This document shows, in pieces, positions 1 to 10,909 of a DNA stretch of 64,000 bases; the first letter of the stretch is position 1, and every line of letters begins with the position of its first letter. The notes below the pieces were generated by a model. The model made no database searches and was not told the DNA's origin. It saw only the letters and a list, made by a program, of their open reading frames with translations. Origin of the DNA: Bactericera cockerelli (lineage: Eukaryota > Arthropoda > Insecta > Hemiptera > Triozidae); contig CM044964.1 of assembly GCA_024516035.1 (NCBI GenBank), positions 7,686,236 to 7,750,235 on the forward strand. The letters are read 5' to 3'. The translations under genes were made by a program, and so were the position numbers.

Positions 1-66
1 CAGCATTAGTTTACCTCTGTAGCACTAGACTGGTTGGAGTTCCCCATTGTCACACCTTTCTCTATT
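1..66. other. left edge, unassigned
   Basis: I see no feature here. It should be intronic DNA of the minus-strand CoA-hydrolase gene, whose later exons must lie left of the window. Confidence 0.3.
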
Positions 67-78
67 AGATCTATTGAA

Positions 79-332
79 GCCAGCGTCGATGGCATGTTGA
101 ATACACCGGTTCCCTTCAGAACAAGTTAAGCGACATCCAGCGAGGTTAAGACTTGGATGGGTGACCATTCAAATTCTAATTCTCGTGACGCTCGCTTTTC
201 CCGGCCCCACTCAGGCTGGGTGAGGTCAATGTGAGTAGCAGGTTTGTGAGTTTCCTGCGAATGGAGGGTAAAACCCCCGTCGTGATATGACCATGGCAGT
301 TGAAAGCGACGTTAAACCCCACTTAAAAAAAA
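79..332 (+). repeat. 5S rRNA-derived SINE, copy 1, with target-site duplication
   Basis: The first ~110 bases follow 5S rRNA: a GCCAGCG start, TTGAATACACCGGTTC, GTTAAGC, then ACTTGGATGGGTGACC, which is the box C region of the internal Pol III promoter. An unrelated body follows (GGCTGGGTGAGGTCAATGTG ... GAATGGAGGGTAAAACCCCC) and then an A-run. A 10-bp direct repeat AGATCTATTG flanks it (67-76 and 333-342), the mark of LINE-mediated insertion. It is nearly identical to the copy at 37757. Confidence 0.88.
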
Positions 333-364
333 AGATCTATTGTGACCAGTTGATTCTACATATG

Positions 365-475
365 TATTGGGTTTTAACGTCCTGATTTGAGATAGTCAGG
401 ACGGGGGTCTTACCCTTCATTCGATGGGAATCATACCAGCTACCCACATTAACCTTACCCAGCCTGGGAAAAGTC
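365..475 (-). repeat. T4 SINE body fragment
   Basis: Reverse-orientation body of the tRNA-headed T4 family (TTTTAACGTCCTGA ... GGACGGGGGT ... CTACCCACATTAACC). The head is missing. Confidence 0.6.
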
Positions 476-533
476 CTTCCATTGGGTGGAATAATAAATT
501 AGATAGGTGTAAAGCCAGTTCCCTTGACGTAAA

Positions 534-706
534 GTTTGTGACTACTGCCCGTAGTCCAGAGATCCTGAGTTCGATTCCCGGTTGGAGCAGACTTTTCGCA
601 CAGAAAATTCTGTTCCCTCCGAACACGTCAGCCCTACCCAGGCTGGGTGAGGTTAATGTGGGTAGCTAGTACGATTTCCAGCTAATGGAGGGTGAAACCC
701 CTGTCC
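534..706 (+). repeat. T4 tRNA-derived SINE, 5' truncated
   Basis: It carries the T4 head (CCCGTAGTCCAGAGATCC, B-box-like GAGTTCGATTCCC) and the shared core GGCTGGGTGAGGTTAATGTG. A second head fragment in reverse orientation abuts at 706-760. Confidence 0.65.
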
Positions 707-1063
707 TGTCTGCTCCGAGGATCGAACTCAGGATCTCTGGGCTACGAGAAGTAGTACAGAGATCCTGAGGATGTTAAGTTTTTATTTGCTATTGTTGAAT
801 TGTATTATTATCATTGTTAAAAACAACAACAACAACAACAACATTACAAATAGTTCTGTTGTGAATACAAAGTGCGCTACCCAGAAGTGCCTTAGCTCTA
901 TGTTCTCTGAATTGATAACGCCATGCAGTGGTCCAAGGTCGATTTCATAAAGTATAGGAATTACTACATAAACAAGAGATGAACATAGTTCGAATACCAG
1001 TAAACAGGACTGAGTTCGTAATATCAACAGTGTGTATTAAGTGAGCATCATAGCTGGCTACTT

Positions 1064-1270
1064 ATAATAATAATAACACTCTTTAGTGGAAGGTAACCAC
1101 CAGGCGAGGTTAATGCTCAAAGCATTTTCTACCAACTAACCCTCAGAGTATTATTATTATGTAGTCACAAACTCAAATTAATGAGGAAAAATTCATGCAC
1201 TGGATGGGATTTGAACCAACGGATCCCTACGCTACCCGGGTTACCAGACTAGCGTGTTAACCACTTGACA
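1064..1270 (-). repeat. T6 tRNA-derived SINE
   Basis: On the minus strand a tRNA-like head (AAGTGGTTAACACGCTAG, then GGTTCAAATCC) leads into a tail with AATTTGAGTTTGTGAC and ends in (TTA)n. Related copies are at 1898, 47018, 59010 and 59578. Confidence 0.7.
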
Positions 1271-1309
1271 AGTTGTCAAGTGTTAGTAGTCCCGAATTTT
1301 GAAGATTTT

Positions 1310-1531
1310 TTTTTAATTTGGGTTGAACGTCGTTTTGGGTTGAAGGCAACTGCATGGTCAGTTGGTCATATCACGACGAGGGTGTTACCCTCTATTTGCA
1401 GGAAACTTACAAACCTGCTACCCACATTAACCTCACCAGCCTGGGTTGGACCAGCATCACGAAGTCTTCACCTCGCTGGACGTTGCTTAACTATGGTGAT
1501 CCTCCGAGCCGGATCCTCATAAACGCTGCTA
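1310..1531 (-). repeat. 5S-derived SINE, copy 2
   Basis: Reverse complement of the family: body TCACGACGAGGGTGTTACCC and core CTACCCACATTAACCTCACC, then the 5S part (CTCGCTGGACGTTGCTTAAC). It is diverged near its 5S start. Confidence 0.75.
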
Positions 1532-1710
1532 GTAGAATTTTTCTTTTGAAATAAACCACTTCTCTTCAGAGTTGCATTTAAAAAAAACTATGTATGTACA
1601 TTTGTACATGTACAATGTACATACAACCATTTTATCCGTGTATTGTACAATAAAAAATAAATAGCTCTCATACTTTGATGGATTAATAATTTTACTGTGC
1701 CAATCAACCA

Positions 1711-1797
1711 GCCTGCGTGGCGTAACGGTTGTGACTTCTGCCCGTAGTCCAGAGATCCCGAGTTCGATTCCCGGTTAGGGCAGACTTTTCGAACAGA
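1711..1797 (+). repeat. T4 SINE head, 3' truncated
   Basis: It reads GCCTGCGTGGCGTAACGG, then CCCGTAGTCCAGAGATCC and GAGTTCGATTCCCGG, the tRNA-like head of T4 only. It is not a tRNA gene because no cloverleaf closes. Confidence 0.6.
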
Positions 1798-1897
1798 AAG
1801 TATTCCTTAGGGAGAGAGCCACAAAAAATGTAATAAAAACTAAAATAAATATACATAATTACAGCAAAAAAAACTGTTCTCTCCAAACACGTCAGAC

Positions 1898-2044
1898 ATA
1901 GGGATTCGTTGGTTCGAATCCCATCCACTGCATACATTTTTTCTCGTTTATCTGAGTATGTGACCACGTACCTAATAATAAGACTCCGAGGGTTAGGTGG
2001 TAGAAAATGCGTTGATCCTTAACCTCGCCTGGCGGTTTACCTTC
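1898..2044 (+). repeat. T6 SINE, 5' truncated
   Basis: It begins inside the T6 head (GGTTCGAATCCCATCC) and carries the T6 tail (GTTAGGTGGTAGAAAATGCG, then a CTTCCACTAATAATT end). Confidence 0.6.
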
Positions 2045-2048
2045 CACT

Positions 2049-2398
2049 AATAATTTCGTGTCCGTGAGGTAGGTATTGATACCTAAATCACGGTGGTGAG
2101 AGGATTATATGGACGCCCAGATCTAATTTCTAGGGTCCTTTCATGTCCATTAATTCTATTTCGTTTTAACGTCCTGACTTGAGGTAGACAGGACGGGGGT
2201 TTTACCCTCCATTCGCTGGAAATCGTACCAGCTACCCACATTAACTTCACCCAGCCTGGGTAGGACCGGAATTGCCAGCCTCATGTGTTCGGAGGGAACA
2301 GAATTTTCTGTGTGAAAAGTCTGCTCCAATCGGGAATCGAACTCAGGATCTTAGTAACAACTACGGGCAGTGGTCACAACCGTTACGCCACGAAGGCT
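2049..2398 (-). repeat. T4 tRNA-derived SINE, near full length
   Basis: On the minus strand it has a tRNA-like head (GTGGCGTAACGGTTGTGACC, then GAGTTCGATTCCC), a linker, the core shared with the 5S SINEs, and the T4-specific tail that includes GATTTAGGTATCAATACC. About 350 bp, one of the two most complete T4 copies here. Confidence 0.75.
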
Positions 2399-2429
2399 GG
2401 CTTCCACAAAAGTAGAGTGAGTTTTCAAG

Positions 2430-2600
2430 TTCACAGAACCCCGACCTTTAGTTAGGATTTATGTTTTTATATACTTTCTATTCTTTTTCATTTTTATTGT
2501 ATATATTGTTTCCATTTTTTTTTTCATTGTTAAAATAATTATCTGTATGCACAATATGCACATAATGTCCATTTATACCTAATAAAGTGTTGTATTGAAT
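2430..2600 (+). repeat. W repeat, 3' part
   Basis: AT-rich 3' part of the W family: TTTTTATATACTTTCTATTC, CATTTTTATTGTATATATTG, and a terminal CTAATAAAGTGTTGTATTG containing a polyadenylation-like AATAAA. Compare 31904-32085 and 25490-25650. Confidence 0.6.
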
Positions 2601-2714
2601 TGAATTGAAATTGTTTTATTTGAGTGTAATACAATATAGTTAAATAAATCAACCTATTACATTATATCACACTATGAAATAAATTAACAATACATGATAA
2701 TAATAATAACAATA

Positions 2715-2874
2715 GTTGAAGCATGGATTGCAACTTACTTGCACAATGGCCACATTGGGTTTGATGATCCCTCTCTTGAAGAGAAGAGGGATCAGTTGAA
2801 GGATGGATTGCAACTTACTTGCACAATCGCCACATTGGGTTTGATGATCCCTCTCTTGAAGAGAAGAGGAATCT
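2715..2874 (-). repeat. two-copy 80-bp tandem duplication of the exon 2 end and its donor
   Basis: The units are 2715-2794 and 2795-2874. Each contains, on the minus strand, the last ~55 coding bases of CoA-hydrolase exon 2 followed by the same donor CAA|GTAAGT. They differ at few bases (GGCGATT versus GGCCATT). The upstream unit (2795-2874) is the one continuous with the exon. The second unit supplies another donor with exon sequence but no acceptor of its own. Confidence 0.85.
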
Positions 2875-2967
2875 CCGAGAGGAAGATAGGGATAGCATCC
2901 CCTCTGCCCTCCGCCACTGCTTTCCTCACGTTCGCTGCCATGAAGAAGGAGAGAGAACGGAAGATTC
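2819..2967 (-). CDS. CoA-hydrolase-like gene, coding exon 2
   Basis: Acceptor CCCTCTCACAG|GA, donor GTGCAA|GTAAGT; 149 bases, phase 1 in and phase 0 out. It encodes the conserved NVRKAVAEGRGDAIPIFLSE segment. The upstream polypyrimidine tract is the complement of a ~100-bp GA microsatellite. The donor end is duplicated downstream at 2715-2794. Confidence 0.85.
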
Positions 2968-3040
2968 CTGTGAGAGGGAGAGAGACAGAGATACAGTGAG
3001 ATAAATGTACATATAGAGAAGGGGGGAGAGAGAGAGAGAC

Positions 3041-3089
<49 letters not shown>

Positions 3090-6000
3090 AAAAAGAGAGA
3101 GAGAGAGAAAGAGAGAGAGAGATAGCAAGGAATTTTCATTCCAGAGATTCCTATTGGACGACCAGATTTGAGTGTGAAAAATCTCTTTTTTAATTTTTTT
3201 TTTTTAATTGACAATGAAAATCTATTGATGACATTGTTTTTTTTTTGTCAATTTTAGACAAGCTTTATTTTGTAAAAAAGAAAATTGCAAATATTCCGTA
3301 ACTATATAAGAAACAGAAGCTACTGTGGTCTATGTTGTAGCCTACCCATTCCGTAATATGCCTCCCTTCTGATGGACGAGAAGTGACACAATACACTCCG
3401 TTTTATCGGCTCTTTACTTTGGATGTCGGGGCCTATCCTAGCCTCGTGAGGACAATGGGGGTAATTGTGGTGGGCAACGACCAGTGGCGGCTTTACGAGA
3501 TAGATATTGGAATATGATGGTTGGTTGGAGATAGTGATGCATGCATTATCTGTGTGGCACAGTGGCAATGCCACTCAATCCTTCGACCACCGCAAGCGGA
3601 CACGGAAAGTAAGTAAGTAAGAGTTAGTTCTCGTAATGCCGATGCTACCCACTAAAAAATGTGACATAATACAAATAACTATCTTTCTACAAGCGCGCTC
3701 AAAGAAGTAGACAGAAGAATTTTTGCCAATGTCCGAGTCGAACACAGCCTAAGCGCGAGAAAGTCATTCTGTTTTTCACGTCTTATTTTTGAGCGGGACC
3801 GACAGAGTGTTTAAAAGCATACTTTAGGCAGGAAAAATATATCAGATCATGTACAATGTAATGTAGAGGTATTTTAAATAGCAAATATCGATGCTATATT
3901 ATGTACTTGTTGTACATAAGAGGTATATTAAATAGCAAATATCGATGCTACATGTACATAAGAGGTATATTAAATAGCAAATATCGATGCTACAATTGCT
4001 ATATGTACATAAGAGGTATATTAAATAGCAAATATTGATGCTATATGCACATAAGAGGTATATTAAATAGCAAATATCGGTGCTATATGTAAATAAGAGG
4101 TATATTAAATTGCAAATGTCGATGATATATGTACATAAGAGGTATATTAAATACAAAATACATATTAGGTACCTATGCCGTAATACTGAATGTTAGAATT
4201 CAATTTTCAAGGCTCCAACACACCCATTGAGAGATAATTTCTTCGCGTTTTCTATGAATGTAGATATTCTGGTTTTTGTATCATTGCCAAAAAATTGCAA
4301 CCATAATTGAAAATTCAAACACAAAAATACAAATTCTTCGCTCTCCAAGTCCATAGAGAAGGTAGCATAGCTGAAGGTCGCGGGTTCGAGATCCAAGAGT
4401 GACAAAAACAAAGGAGGAGTGAGGGGAGGAGGAGGGGTGGGGGGAGGAGGAGGGGAGGAGTGGGCGGAGGAGGAGGAGTGGTAGGGGGAGGGGGAGTGCT
4501 AGATTTTGGGGCTCGAACCACCGACCTCCAGGCCACAAATTCGCCACCTTATCGATCAAGAACTGATGTTGGTGGTAAAAGGAAAATACCATTTTGTTTA
4601 TTTTTCATTCGAAATTAAATCATAGGTATAGGTAAGTGTATATTATCCTAAATACATTTTCTACCATTTATCTCAAGTGTGACTCCCATTATCATGTATC
4701 AACAAAGATGAATAAGTACTTAAAGATAAGTGGGCACTTGTTACCTTCTTCTGACCTAGATATCATATGAAACACCCAAGTTACCTATGTATTTAACATA
4801 AGGCTGTTGAGACATGAGATTAAAGTACCGAGCCATTATTTCTAGCCTTAGACTCATTAACATATGAAACCATGCGCTGGTAGTAAAGTGGTTAACGTCT
4901 AACGTGCTAGTCTGGAAATCCAGGTAAGTAGTGTAGGTTTGTGTAATTAGGTATCACTATTGTAATGCGGCCACTGGTCTACAACTACCTCAATTGTCCT
5001 CACGAGGCTAGGGTTGGCCCTGACATTCAAAGTACAAAGACATAAAATATCTGACACCGCTGGGATTCGAACTTGACCGACCATGCTTACGTAGGCCAAG
5101 GTACAACTACTAAGCCTCAATATAATTATGTAGGTACAACCCAAGTAGGTAAAGCTACCTATCTAGAAAGAAATAATAAGACCTATGATAGGTGACTCAT
5201 TGTGATAATGGTATAGCTGAGCCTGTTCTAATCCAGAATGACCAAGGTTTCTATTCCTATGTTAGAAGTGTCAACAGCAGTAGACACACAACAAATTTAC
5301 AACATGAGAGGTGACAAGTGACCCACCTTGACCTTCTGAATTCACTCACAGTGCGTACACTTAGCACAATTGTATATGTATATAATTTATTTTGTTTTAT
5401 TTTTGTGTGTCTGTGGTATCAGAGTGACATTGTCAACTCTACTTTCACTAAGAAAAAGAAAAATAAATAAATGAAAGGCCAATTTTTTTTTATATATAGC
5501 CTTTTTTTTTAAGGCAGGATTCCCACTGGAGTGAGCTTTTCAACCCAACCATTTTTTTCTTATCTTTTTTTTTTGTGTTAAGCTTGGAGATAGAATCAAG
5601 CACTGTGAGCAGTTTCCCTGTCATATGAAACAACTGAGAGAAACAAAATTACAAATACTATTTAACTAACCTCACCCAGCCTGAATAGGGTCTGGAATAG
5701 TGTTCAAAGTTCCAGCATCTCAAGTGTTCAAATTTGAATGGTCCTCTATCCTAGCAAACTGTTAGTGTAATGGGACTCCCTGTTTCAAGCCTACAGTCTA
5801 AATAAAGCACTACTACACTATACTATCCTATGACCATCCTCACTGAACGTTTTTTATTTTTTTTATTTGTAATTGTAAATATCAGCATCGTTTATTGTAT
5901 TAAATGTTACATACATGAACATAATTAATAATATAATATAATGATTAAAATGTAAGAACATTACTTATATTCTAATTCTAATTCTATTAGTGATGCTCAC

Positions 6001-7679
6001 CTACCCACACTAAAGGATACTTCCTTTGTCTCGTGGGTAGGGAGTTGCTTAACATCAGTGACAGAACAAGAACTGTTGTACTTTATTAATGTGCCATTGA
6101 CACTGGCTAAATTGAATGTGCTAAAAATAGCAATTAGAGTAATTTGGCAATCAAAGAAATAGAGTCATTAAAACATCTATCAAGCAATTAAATTTATGGC
6201 TCTACTTTCTCATGTTTTCTTAAACTATGAGTAAGTACCATATGCTGATAATTTATATGATAGGTGTAATAACTAGGTCTGTAGGTATACGAGTATAAGA
6301 TAAAATATTGCCGGTACAACCTTTGATCAGTGAATGATAAGAGATAAGTTCCTGATAGTAGAACATTGAATTGGGTACAGAGAACTAGGATCAATAAATA
6401 TTTATACAATCAATATCAATTAATATGTTCATGTTGTAAGAAATTATGCATTGCAATCAAATTTTCAAGATGGTAAAATAAAGATGATTGAAATTTTATT
6501 TCAAAAGGCAGAGGGTGATTCATGCTACTAAGGTGATGGTGTTCCAATAAAATGAATGCAAGTAGTGTTACATAACACTATTGTACATTTAAAAGTAAAG
6601 AAGGGCACATCAAATCACAAATGCATTTACCATCATTTGTGTCTGTCCCAGTAGCTCAGAGGTAAAGGAGGCACTCTGCGAATCCAAAGATTCCAGAGTT
6701 TGTGGGTTCAAAACCCAGCCAGGACATGATAAGTTATCATCCCATTTGGGATTTTTACCACATAATGATATGTCTTGGGCTTACTGCTGGAATAATGGGA
6801 CTTTAATAGTCCTAATTGGGCAGTATAAATAAGGCAATATTATTATTATCAATTTGTGGCAGTGCCCTGGTAAAAGATTGGAATTTATTAGCATAATAAA
6901 GTACCTTACAGTATAACAGCACATGAAAGATTTAAACTAAGAACATTGGGTTAAGGTAATGAGTGAGTGGCAGTGAAAATTACATTTATAACTATCTGAA
7001 TGCTGGCATTTTTTGAACATCAAGGTTATTGCCCATTGGCTGTCATTATATTTGGACTCTTTGAAAATCCATTCTTACCTACATGGCAAATGGAAACTTT
7101 TTGCTAGAATGTATTGGCTTATCTTGTTACTTATTGCATGTTGGTGTTGTCTATTTTGCTATTAATTTTAAATGCGGATTTGCCAACTATAAAATTCAAT
7201 TATTTTTACTTCTTCCTATTTATTTTGAATCTCAATTCCATCAAACAGCAGAATAAGGTACCCTCCCAAGATAATTCTACTATACTAGATATGTTGCACT
7301 GCCTCATGATGGAGAGGAAATGAAAAAAATTAAAACACCTACCTTCACATTCCGGGTCAGTGTATGGTGCCTTTCCTTCTGTATGCATGTGGCACACAGT
7401 TATGTCCTTCAACTTATTTGATTTCCCATGTTCAGCCATTGCTTCCGCCAGTTTGATAGGTGTTGACGCCGCCCCACTCAGGAAAACGGTATCCCCAGAT
7501 TTGATACATTGTACGGCTTCCTCAGGAGTACACCACTTGGGCTCTTTAGGCAGCGGTTGGGATGGTTCTAGACTGTATGTGAAATAATTCTTAGCAGACT
7601 CATTGAGTGGAGATACAACTCCCAAATTGGAGGTGAGCAGTCCAGATACTCTGGATGTTAATCTTTGCACCACAGACAT
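2819..7679 (-). CDS. acetyl-CoA hydrolase / 4-hydroxybutyrate CoA-transferase-like gene, first two coding exons
   Basis: Coding join, minus strand: 7679..7343 then 2967..2819, continuing past the left edge. Exon 1 (112 codons) has a Ser/Arg-rich start without acidic residues, suggesting a mitochondrial leader, then KWCTPEEAVQCIKSGDTVFL and KDITVCHMHTEGKAPY. Exon 2 gives FFMAANVRKAVAEGRGDAIP and IKPNVAIVQ. These are the N-terminal blocks of the acetyl-CoA hydrolase/transferase family (Ach1; Drosophila CG7920), which moves CoA between acyl groups in mitochondria. The exons join in phase 1 (GA-AG|GA) across a 4.4 kb intron full of SINEs. The catalytic Glu region and C-terminal half are outside the window. 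Exact substrate cannot be told. The gene is head to head with calypso, 6.2 kb apart. Confidence 0.88.
3024..3122. repeat. (GA)n microsatellite
   Basis: Nearly pure GAGA with scattered AAA interruptions. Read on the minus strand it is a CT tract that ends ~55 bases before the acceptor of CoA-hydrolase exon 2. Open frames here (poly-Ser/Leu) are artefacts. Confidence 0.9.
3310..3660. repeat. SINE fragments (T2 tail, then T7-like)
   Basis: 3310-3400 is a reverse T2 tail (GATGGACGAGAAGTGACACA). 3405-3660 resembles the T7 tail (CTCGTGAGGACAATGGGGGT, CGACCAGTGGCGG, CTACCCACTAAAAAATGTGA). Both are eroded and lack tRNA-like heads. Confidence 0.5.
3855..4165. repeat. minisatellite, ~43-60 bp units
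   Basis: About six units of AAGAGGTATATTAAATAGCA with AAATATCGATGCTA and TATGTACAT, of variable length. The minus frame is open through all units (an ICYLIYLLCTYS-type repeat) but it is a repeat shadow. Confidence 0.85.
4425..4570 (-). repeat. purine-rich tract and T3 SINE head
   Basis: 4425-4500 is a GGAGGAGG-rich simple tract. 4505-4570 is the reverse T3 tRNA-like head (GAACCACCGACCTCCAGG, CTTATCGATCAAG). Confidence 0.5.
4868..5130. repeat. T6 head (+) and T7 SINE (-) fragments
   Basis: 4868-4925 reads GCGCTGGTAGTAAAGTGG, CGTGCTAGTCTGGAAATCC (T6 head). 4945-5130 is a reverse T7 copy with TCCTCACGAGGCTAGGG and GGGATTCGAACTTGACC. Confidence 0.5.
5131..6640. other. AT-rich intron DNA of the CoA-hydrolase gene
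   Basis: No gene is seen. At 5757-5830 there is a copy of a short repeat ending TCTAAATAAAGCACTACTAC, also found at 19915 (next to calypso exon 5) and 53626. Confidence 0.5.
6641..6849 (+). repeat. T1 tRNA-derived SINE
   Basis: The head contains GTAGCTCAGAGGTAAAGG (A-box-like) and GGGTTCAAAACCC (B-box-like). A body with TTACTGCTGGAATAATGGGA follows, ending in (TTA)n. Other copies are at 18586, 27896, 28495 and 42483. Confidence 0.75.
6850..7342. other. intron 1, near exon 1 of the CoA-hydrolase gene
   Basis: AT-rich, no repeat recognised. The short open frames over 7114-7340 have no family resemblance and run across the exon 1 donor. Confidence 0.4.
7343..7679 (-). CDS. CoA-hydrolase-like gene, coding exon 1
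   Basis: Start ATG at 7679-7677; 337 bases, ending in phase 1 at AATGTGAAG|GTAGGT. The ATG is the first in the open frame and gives a short leader-like N-terminus before the conserved core begins near residue 47. Confidence 0.85.
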
Positions 7680-8146
7680 TTTAACAATAAAATTTGAATA
7701 ATTGTTGGAGAGCTTTATAAATAGAAATACGTATATTTTTCAACTTTATTAGCTAATGGCACTTTAGGAAATGGATGATATTGATAATTTTAACACGGTG
7801 TTTTTTTTACAAGGGAGGTACTCTAGGGTCACGGTAATCAACACTGTCTGCTAAAATACCTTCAGTTACTAAGAGAAAAAAGGTCCGAACGTAGAGTATA
7901 AAATGAGCCTCTCTGAATTTTTTATCACTCAATTTAATAATTAATTTTTGTTAAATAGCTTATTTACTTATTAGCTTGTTAATTTGTCATCCGACCGACA
8001 GAACATTGCTTCCTTTATCAAATTTCAAAAATTTAAACTTCAATTTTTTTTTATCAATTTTTAAACATTACAGTGTTGACTGATGTACTCATTTTCTTAT
8101 CGCACCCTAAAAACTTCTTTCAATCATCAGCTGATTAAACAGTAGG
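7680..8146. other. 5' flank of the CoA-hydrolase gene
   Basis: AT-rich upstream DNA that should hold the promoter. I see no clear TATA box or initiator. Confidence 0.35.
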
Positions 8147-8531
8147 AGTATTTTTCTTTGGATAAAAAAAAAATTCCAGTTTATATATTTCCAAAATAAT
8201 AATTATTTCCATTTTATTACAAGGTCAACTTCACCACATTCGTAAAAGAAAAATGCGTTTCGGTACTTTTACATAATATATAAACAATGGACTAAACCTA
8301 TAAAAGAACTGGAAGCAACACTGAGATCATAATTATAACATAGAGAGATCCTTGCTTATCTCGAGTTGAACAAATTTATGCGTCCAACTGTGAATAGCTG
8401 ATGGTCCCTCTTTCAACAAATCCCGGCTTCTGATTGGTTCAATTTATTTGAATTTATTGTTTACCTCTTGCATTGGCGGATAACGAAACATCCTTAATTT
8501 TCACGTCACGTACCAAGCCTTATATTACTTT

Positions 8532-8931
8532 ACTAGCGGGTTACACCCGCCGCTTCGCCAGCCCATCAAACACACACAACGCGCACACACACACACACCC
8601 ACCCACCCACACACAACCACCCACACACAACCACCCACACACAACCACCCACACACACCCACGCACACACACATCCACACACACCCACATCCACACACAC
8701 CCACACACGCACACCCACACACGCACACACACACACACCCACCCACCCACACACAACCACCCACACACAACCACCCACACACAACCACCCACACACACCC
8801 ACGCACACACACATCCACACACACCCACATCCACACACACCCACACACGCACACCACACACACCACACACCACACACACCCACACACCACACACACCCAC
8901 ACCACCACACCACCACCACACCACACACACA

Positions 8932-8980
<49 letters not shown>

Positions 8981-9040
8981 ACACACACACACACCACACA
9001 CACACCACACACACACACCACACACAACACACACCACACA

Positions 9041-9071
<31 letters not shown>

Positions 9072-9143
9072 CACCACACACACACACACACACACACCAC
9101 ACACACACCATACACACACACCATACACACCACACACACCACA

Positions 9144-9186
<43 letters not shown>

Positions 9187-9815
9187 ACGCACACCCCACA
9201 CGCACAAAATGTCATTTAGGTTTGAAAAAAAAACCTGAATATTTCTATTTTCTGGTCTTCCCCGGCGTAGCTCAAGAATGGCTCATCAGAATTTCGCGAT
9301 CAATATGTCAAATGAAAGCCTAAACCCTTGCCTAAAACTTTCTTGCTCTGAGTTGATAGGTCGTCACTTCAAATTTCGAGAAAAAATGTCATTTAGGTCA
9401 AAAAACGTGAATATTTTACATGTTATCCATCCATTTTTTTACCTTACCCGGCGTAGCTCAAGAACGGCTCATCAGAAATTCGCGATCGACATGTCAATTG
9501 AAAGCTCAAACCCTTGCCTAAAACTTTCTTGCTTTGAGTTGATAGGTCGCCGCGACAAATTTCGAGAAAAAATGTCATTTATGTCAAAAAACGTGAATTT
9601 ATTTTGCGTCACCCATCCATTTTTATCCTTACTCATTGTAGCTTAACCTCAGGGAGATATAATCTAGCCTAGAAGAATTCCTGATCCAAAAGGACCTATG
9701 TGCAAAATTTCAGGTTTCTCGGTCAAACGGTGTGGATTTGTATAAAGAACATACATACATACACACATACATACACACATACACACATACAGACAGCTTT
9801 CTTTTATAGATATAG
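8532..9815 (+). mobile_element. element D copy 1 (hairpin-headed, CA-rich)
   Basis: It begins ACTAGCGGGTTACACCCGCC (5-bp stem hairpin), then a ~640-bp CA-rich tract, then two ~175-bp sub-repeats, each with CCCGGCGTAGCTCAAGAA and CTCATCAGAA. The end is (CATA)n, then AGACAGCTTTCTTTTATAGA and TATAGA. No protein-coding capacity is evident. Confidence 0.75.
8571..9207. repeat. CA-rich microsatellite/minisatellite
   Basis: Interrupted (CA)n with CCACCCACACACAA and CATCCACACACACCCA sub-units. All long open frames over it (His/Thr-rich forward, Cys/Val-rich reverse) are low-complexity artefacts. Confidence 0.95.
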
Positions 9816-9983
9816 ACTAGCGGGTTACACCCGCCGCTTCGCCCACCAACACAAACCACACACACACCCACCACACACACACACCACACACACATCCACA
9901 CACACCCACACACACGCACACACACGCACACACCACACACACACACACACAACCACACCACACACACACCACACACACAACCA

Positions 9984-10024
<41 letters not shown>

Positions 10025-10027
10025 ACA

Positions 10028-10096
<69 letters not shown>

Positions 10097-10191
10097 CACC
10101 ACACACACACACACCACACACACACACCACACACCACACACACACACACCACACACACACACCACACACACCACACACACACACCAAACCC

Positions 10192-10255
<64 letters not shown>

Positions 10256-10909
10256 ACCATACACACACACCACACACCACACAAACACACACAAAATGTC
10301 ATTTAGGTTTGAAAAAAAACGTGAATATTTTTTGTCGCCCATCTATTTTCTGGCCTTCCCCGGCGTAGCTCAAGAATGGCTCATCAGAATTTCGCGATCA
10401 ATATGTCAAATGAAAGCCTAAACCCTTGCCTAAAACTTTCTCGCTCTGAGTTGATAGGTCGTCACTTCAAATTTCGAGAAAAAATGTCATTTAGGTCAAA
10501 AAACGTGAATATTTTACATGTTACCCATCCATTTTTTTACCTTACCCGGCGTAGCTCAAGAACGGCTCATCAGAAATTCGCGATCGATATGTCAATTGAA
10601 AGCTCAAACCCTTGCCTAAAACTTTCTTGCTTTGAGTTGATAGGTCGTCGCGACAAATTTCGAGAAAAAATGTCATTTATGTCAAAAAACGTGCATTTTT
10701 TTTTGCGTCACCCATCCATTTTTATCCTTACTCATTGTAGCTTAACCTCAGGGAGATATAATCTAGCCTAGAAGAATTTCCTGATCCAAGCGGACCTATG
10801 TGCAAAATTTCAGGTTTCTCGGTCAAACGGTGTGGATTTGTATAAAGAACATACATACATACACACATACATACACACATACAGACAGCTTTCTTTTATA
10901 GATATAGAT
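9816..10909 (+). mobile_element. element D copy 2, tandem to copy 1
   Basis: A second full copy starts at the base after copy 1 with the same hairpin head. It has its own CA tract (9840-10295), the same pair of ~175-bp sub-repeats and the same TTTTATAGATATAGAT end. The non-microsatellite parts of the two copies are nearly identical. Confidence 0.75.
9840..10295. repeat. (CA)n-rich microsatellite
   Basis: CA repeat with CACCACAC interruptions, inside element D copy 2. Confidence 0.95.

Noticed and set aside
79..200. Genuine 5S rRNA genes
   Set aside because: The 5S-like part is only ~110 bp, has diverged internal loops, and runs straight into the SINE core rather than a T-run terminator.
8473..9219. 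Long open frames over the CA/GT tracts (His/Thr-rich or Cys/Val-rich proteins), also at 9700-10368 and 25014-25511
   Set aside because: Dinucleotide repeats are open in several frames on both strands at once; there is no complexity, start context or family.
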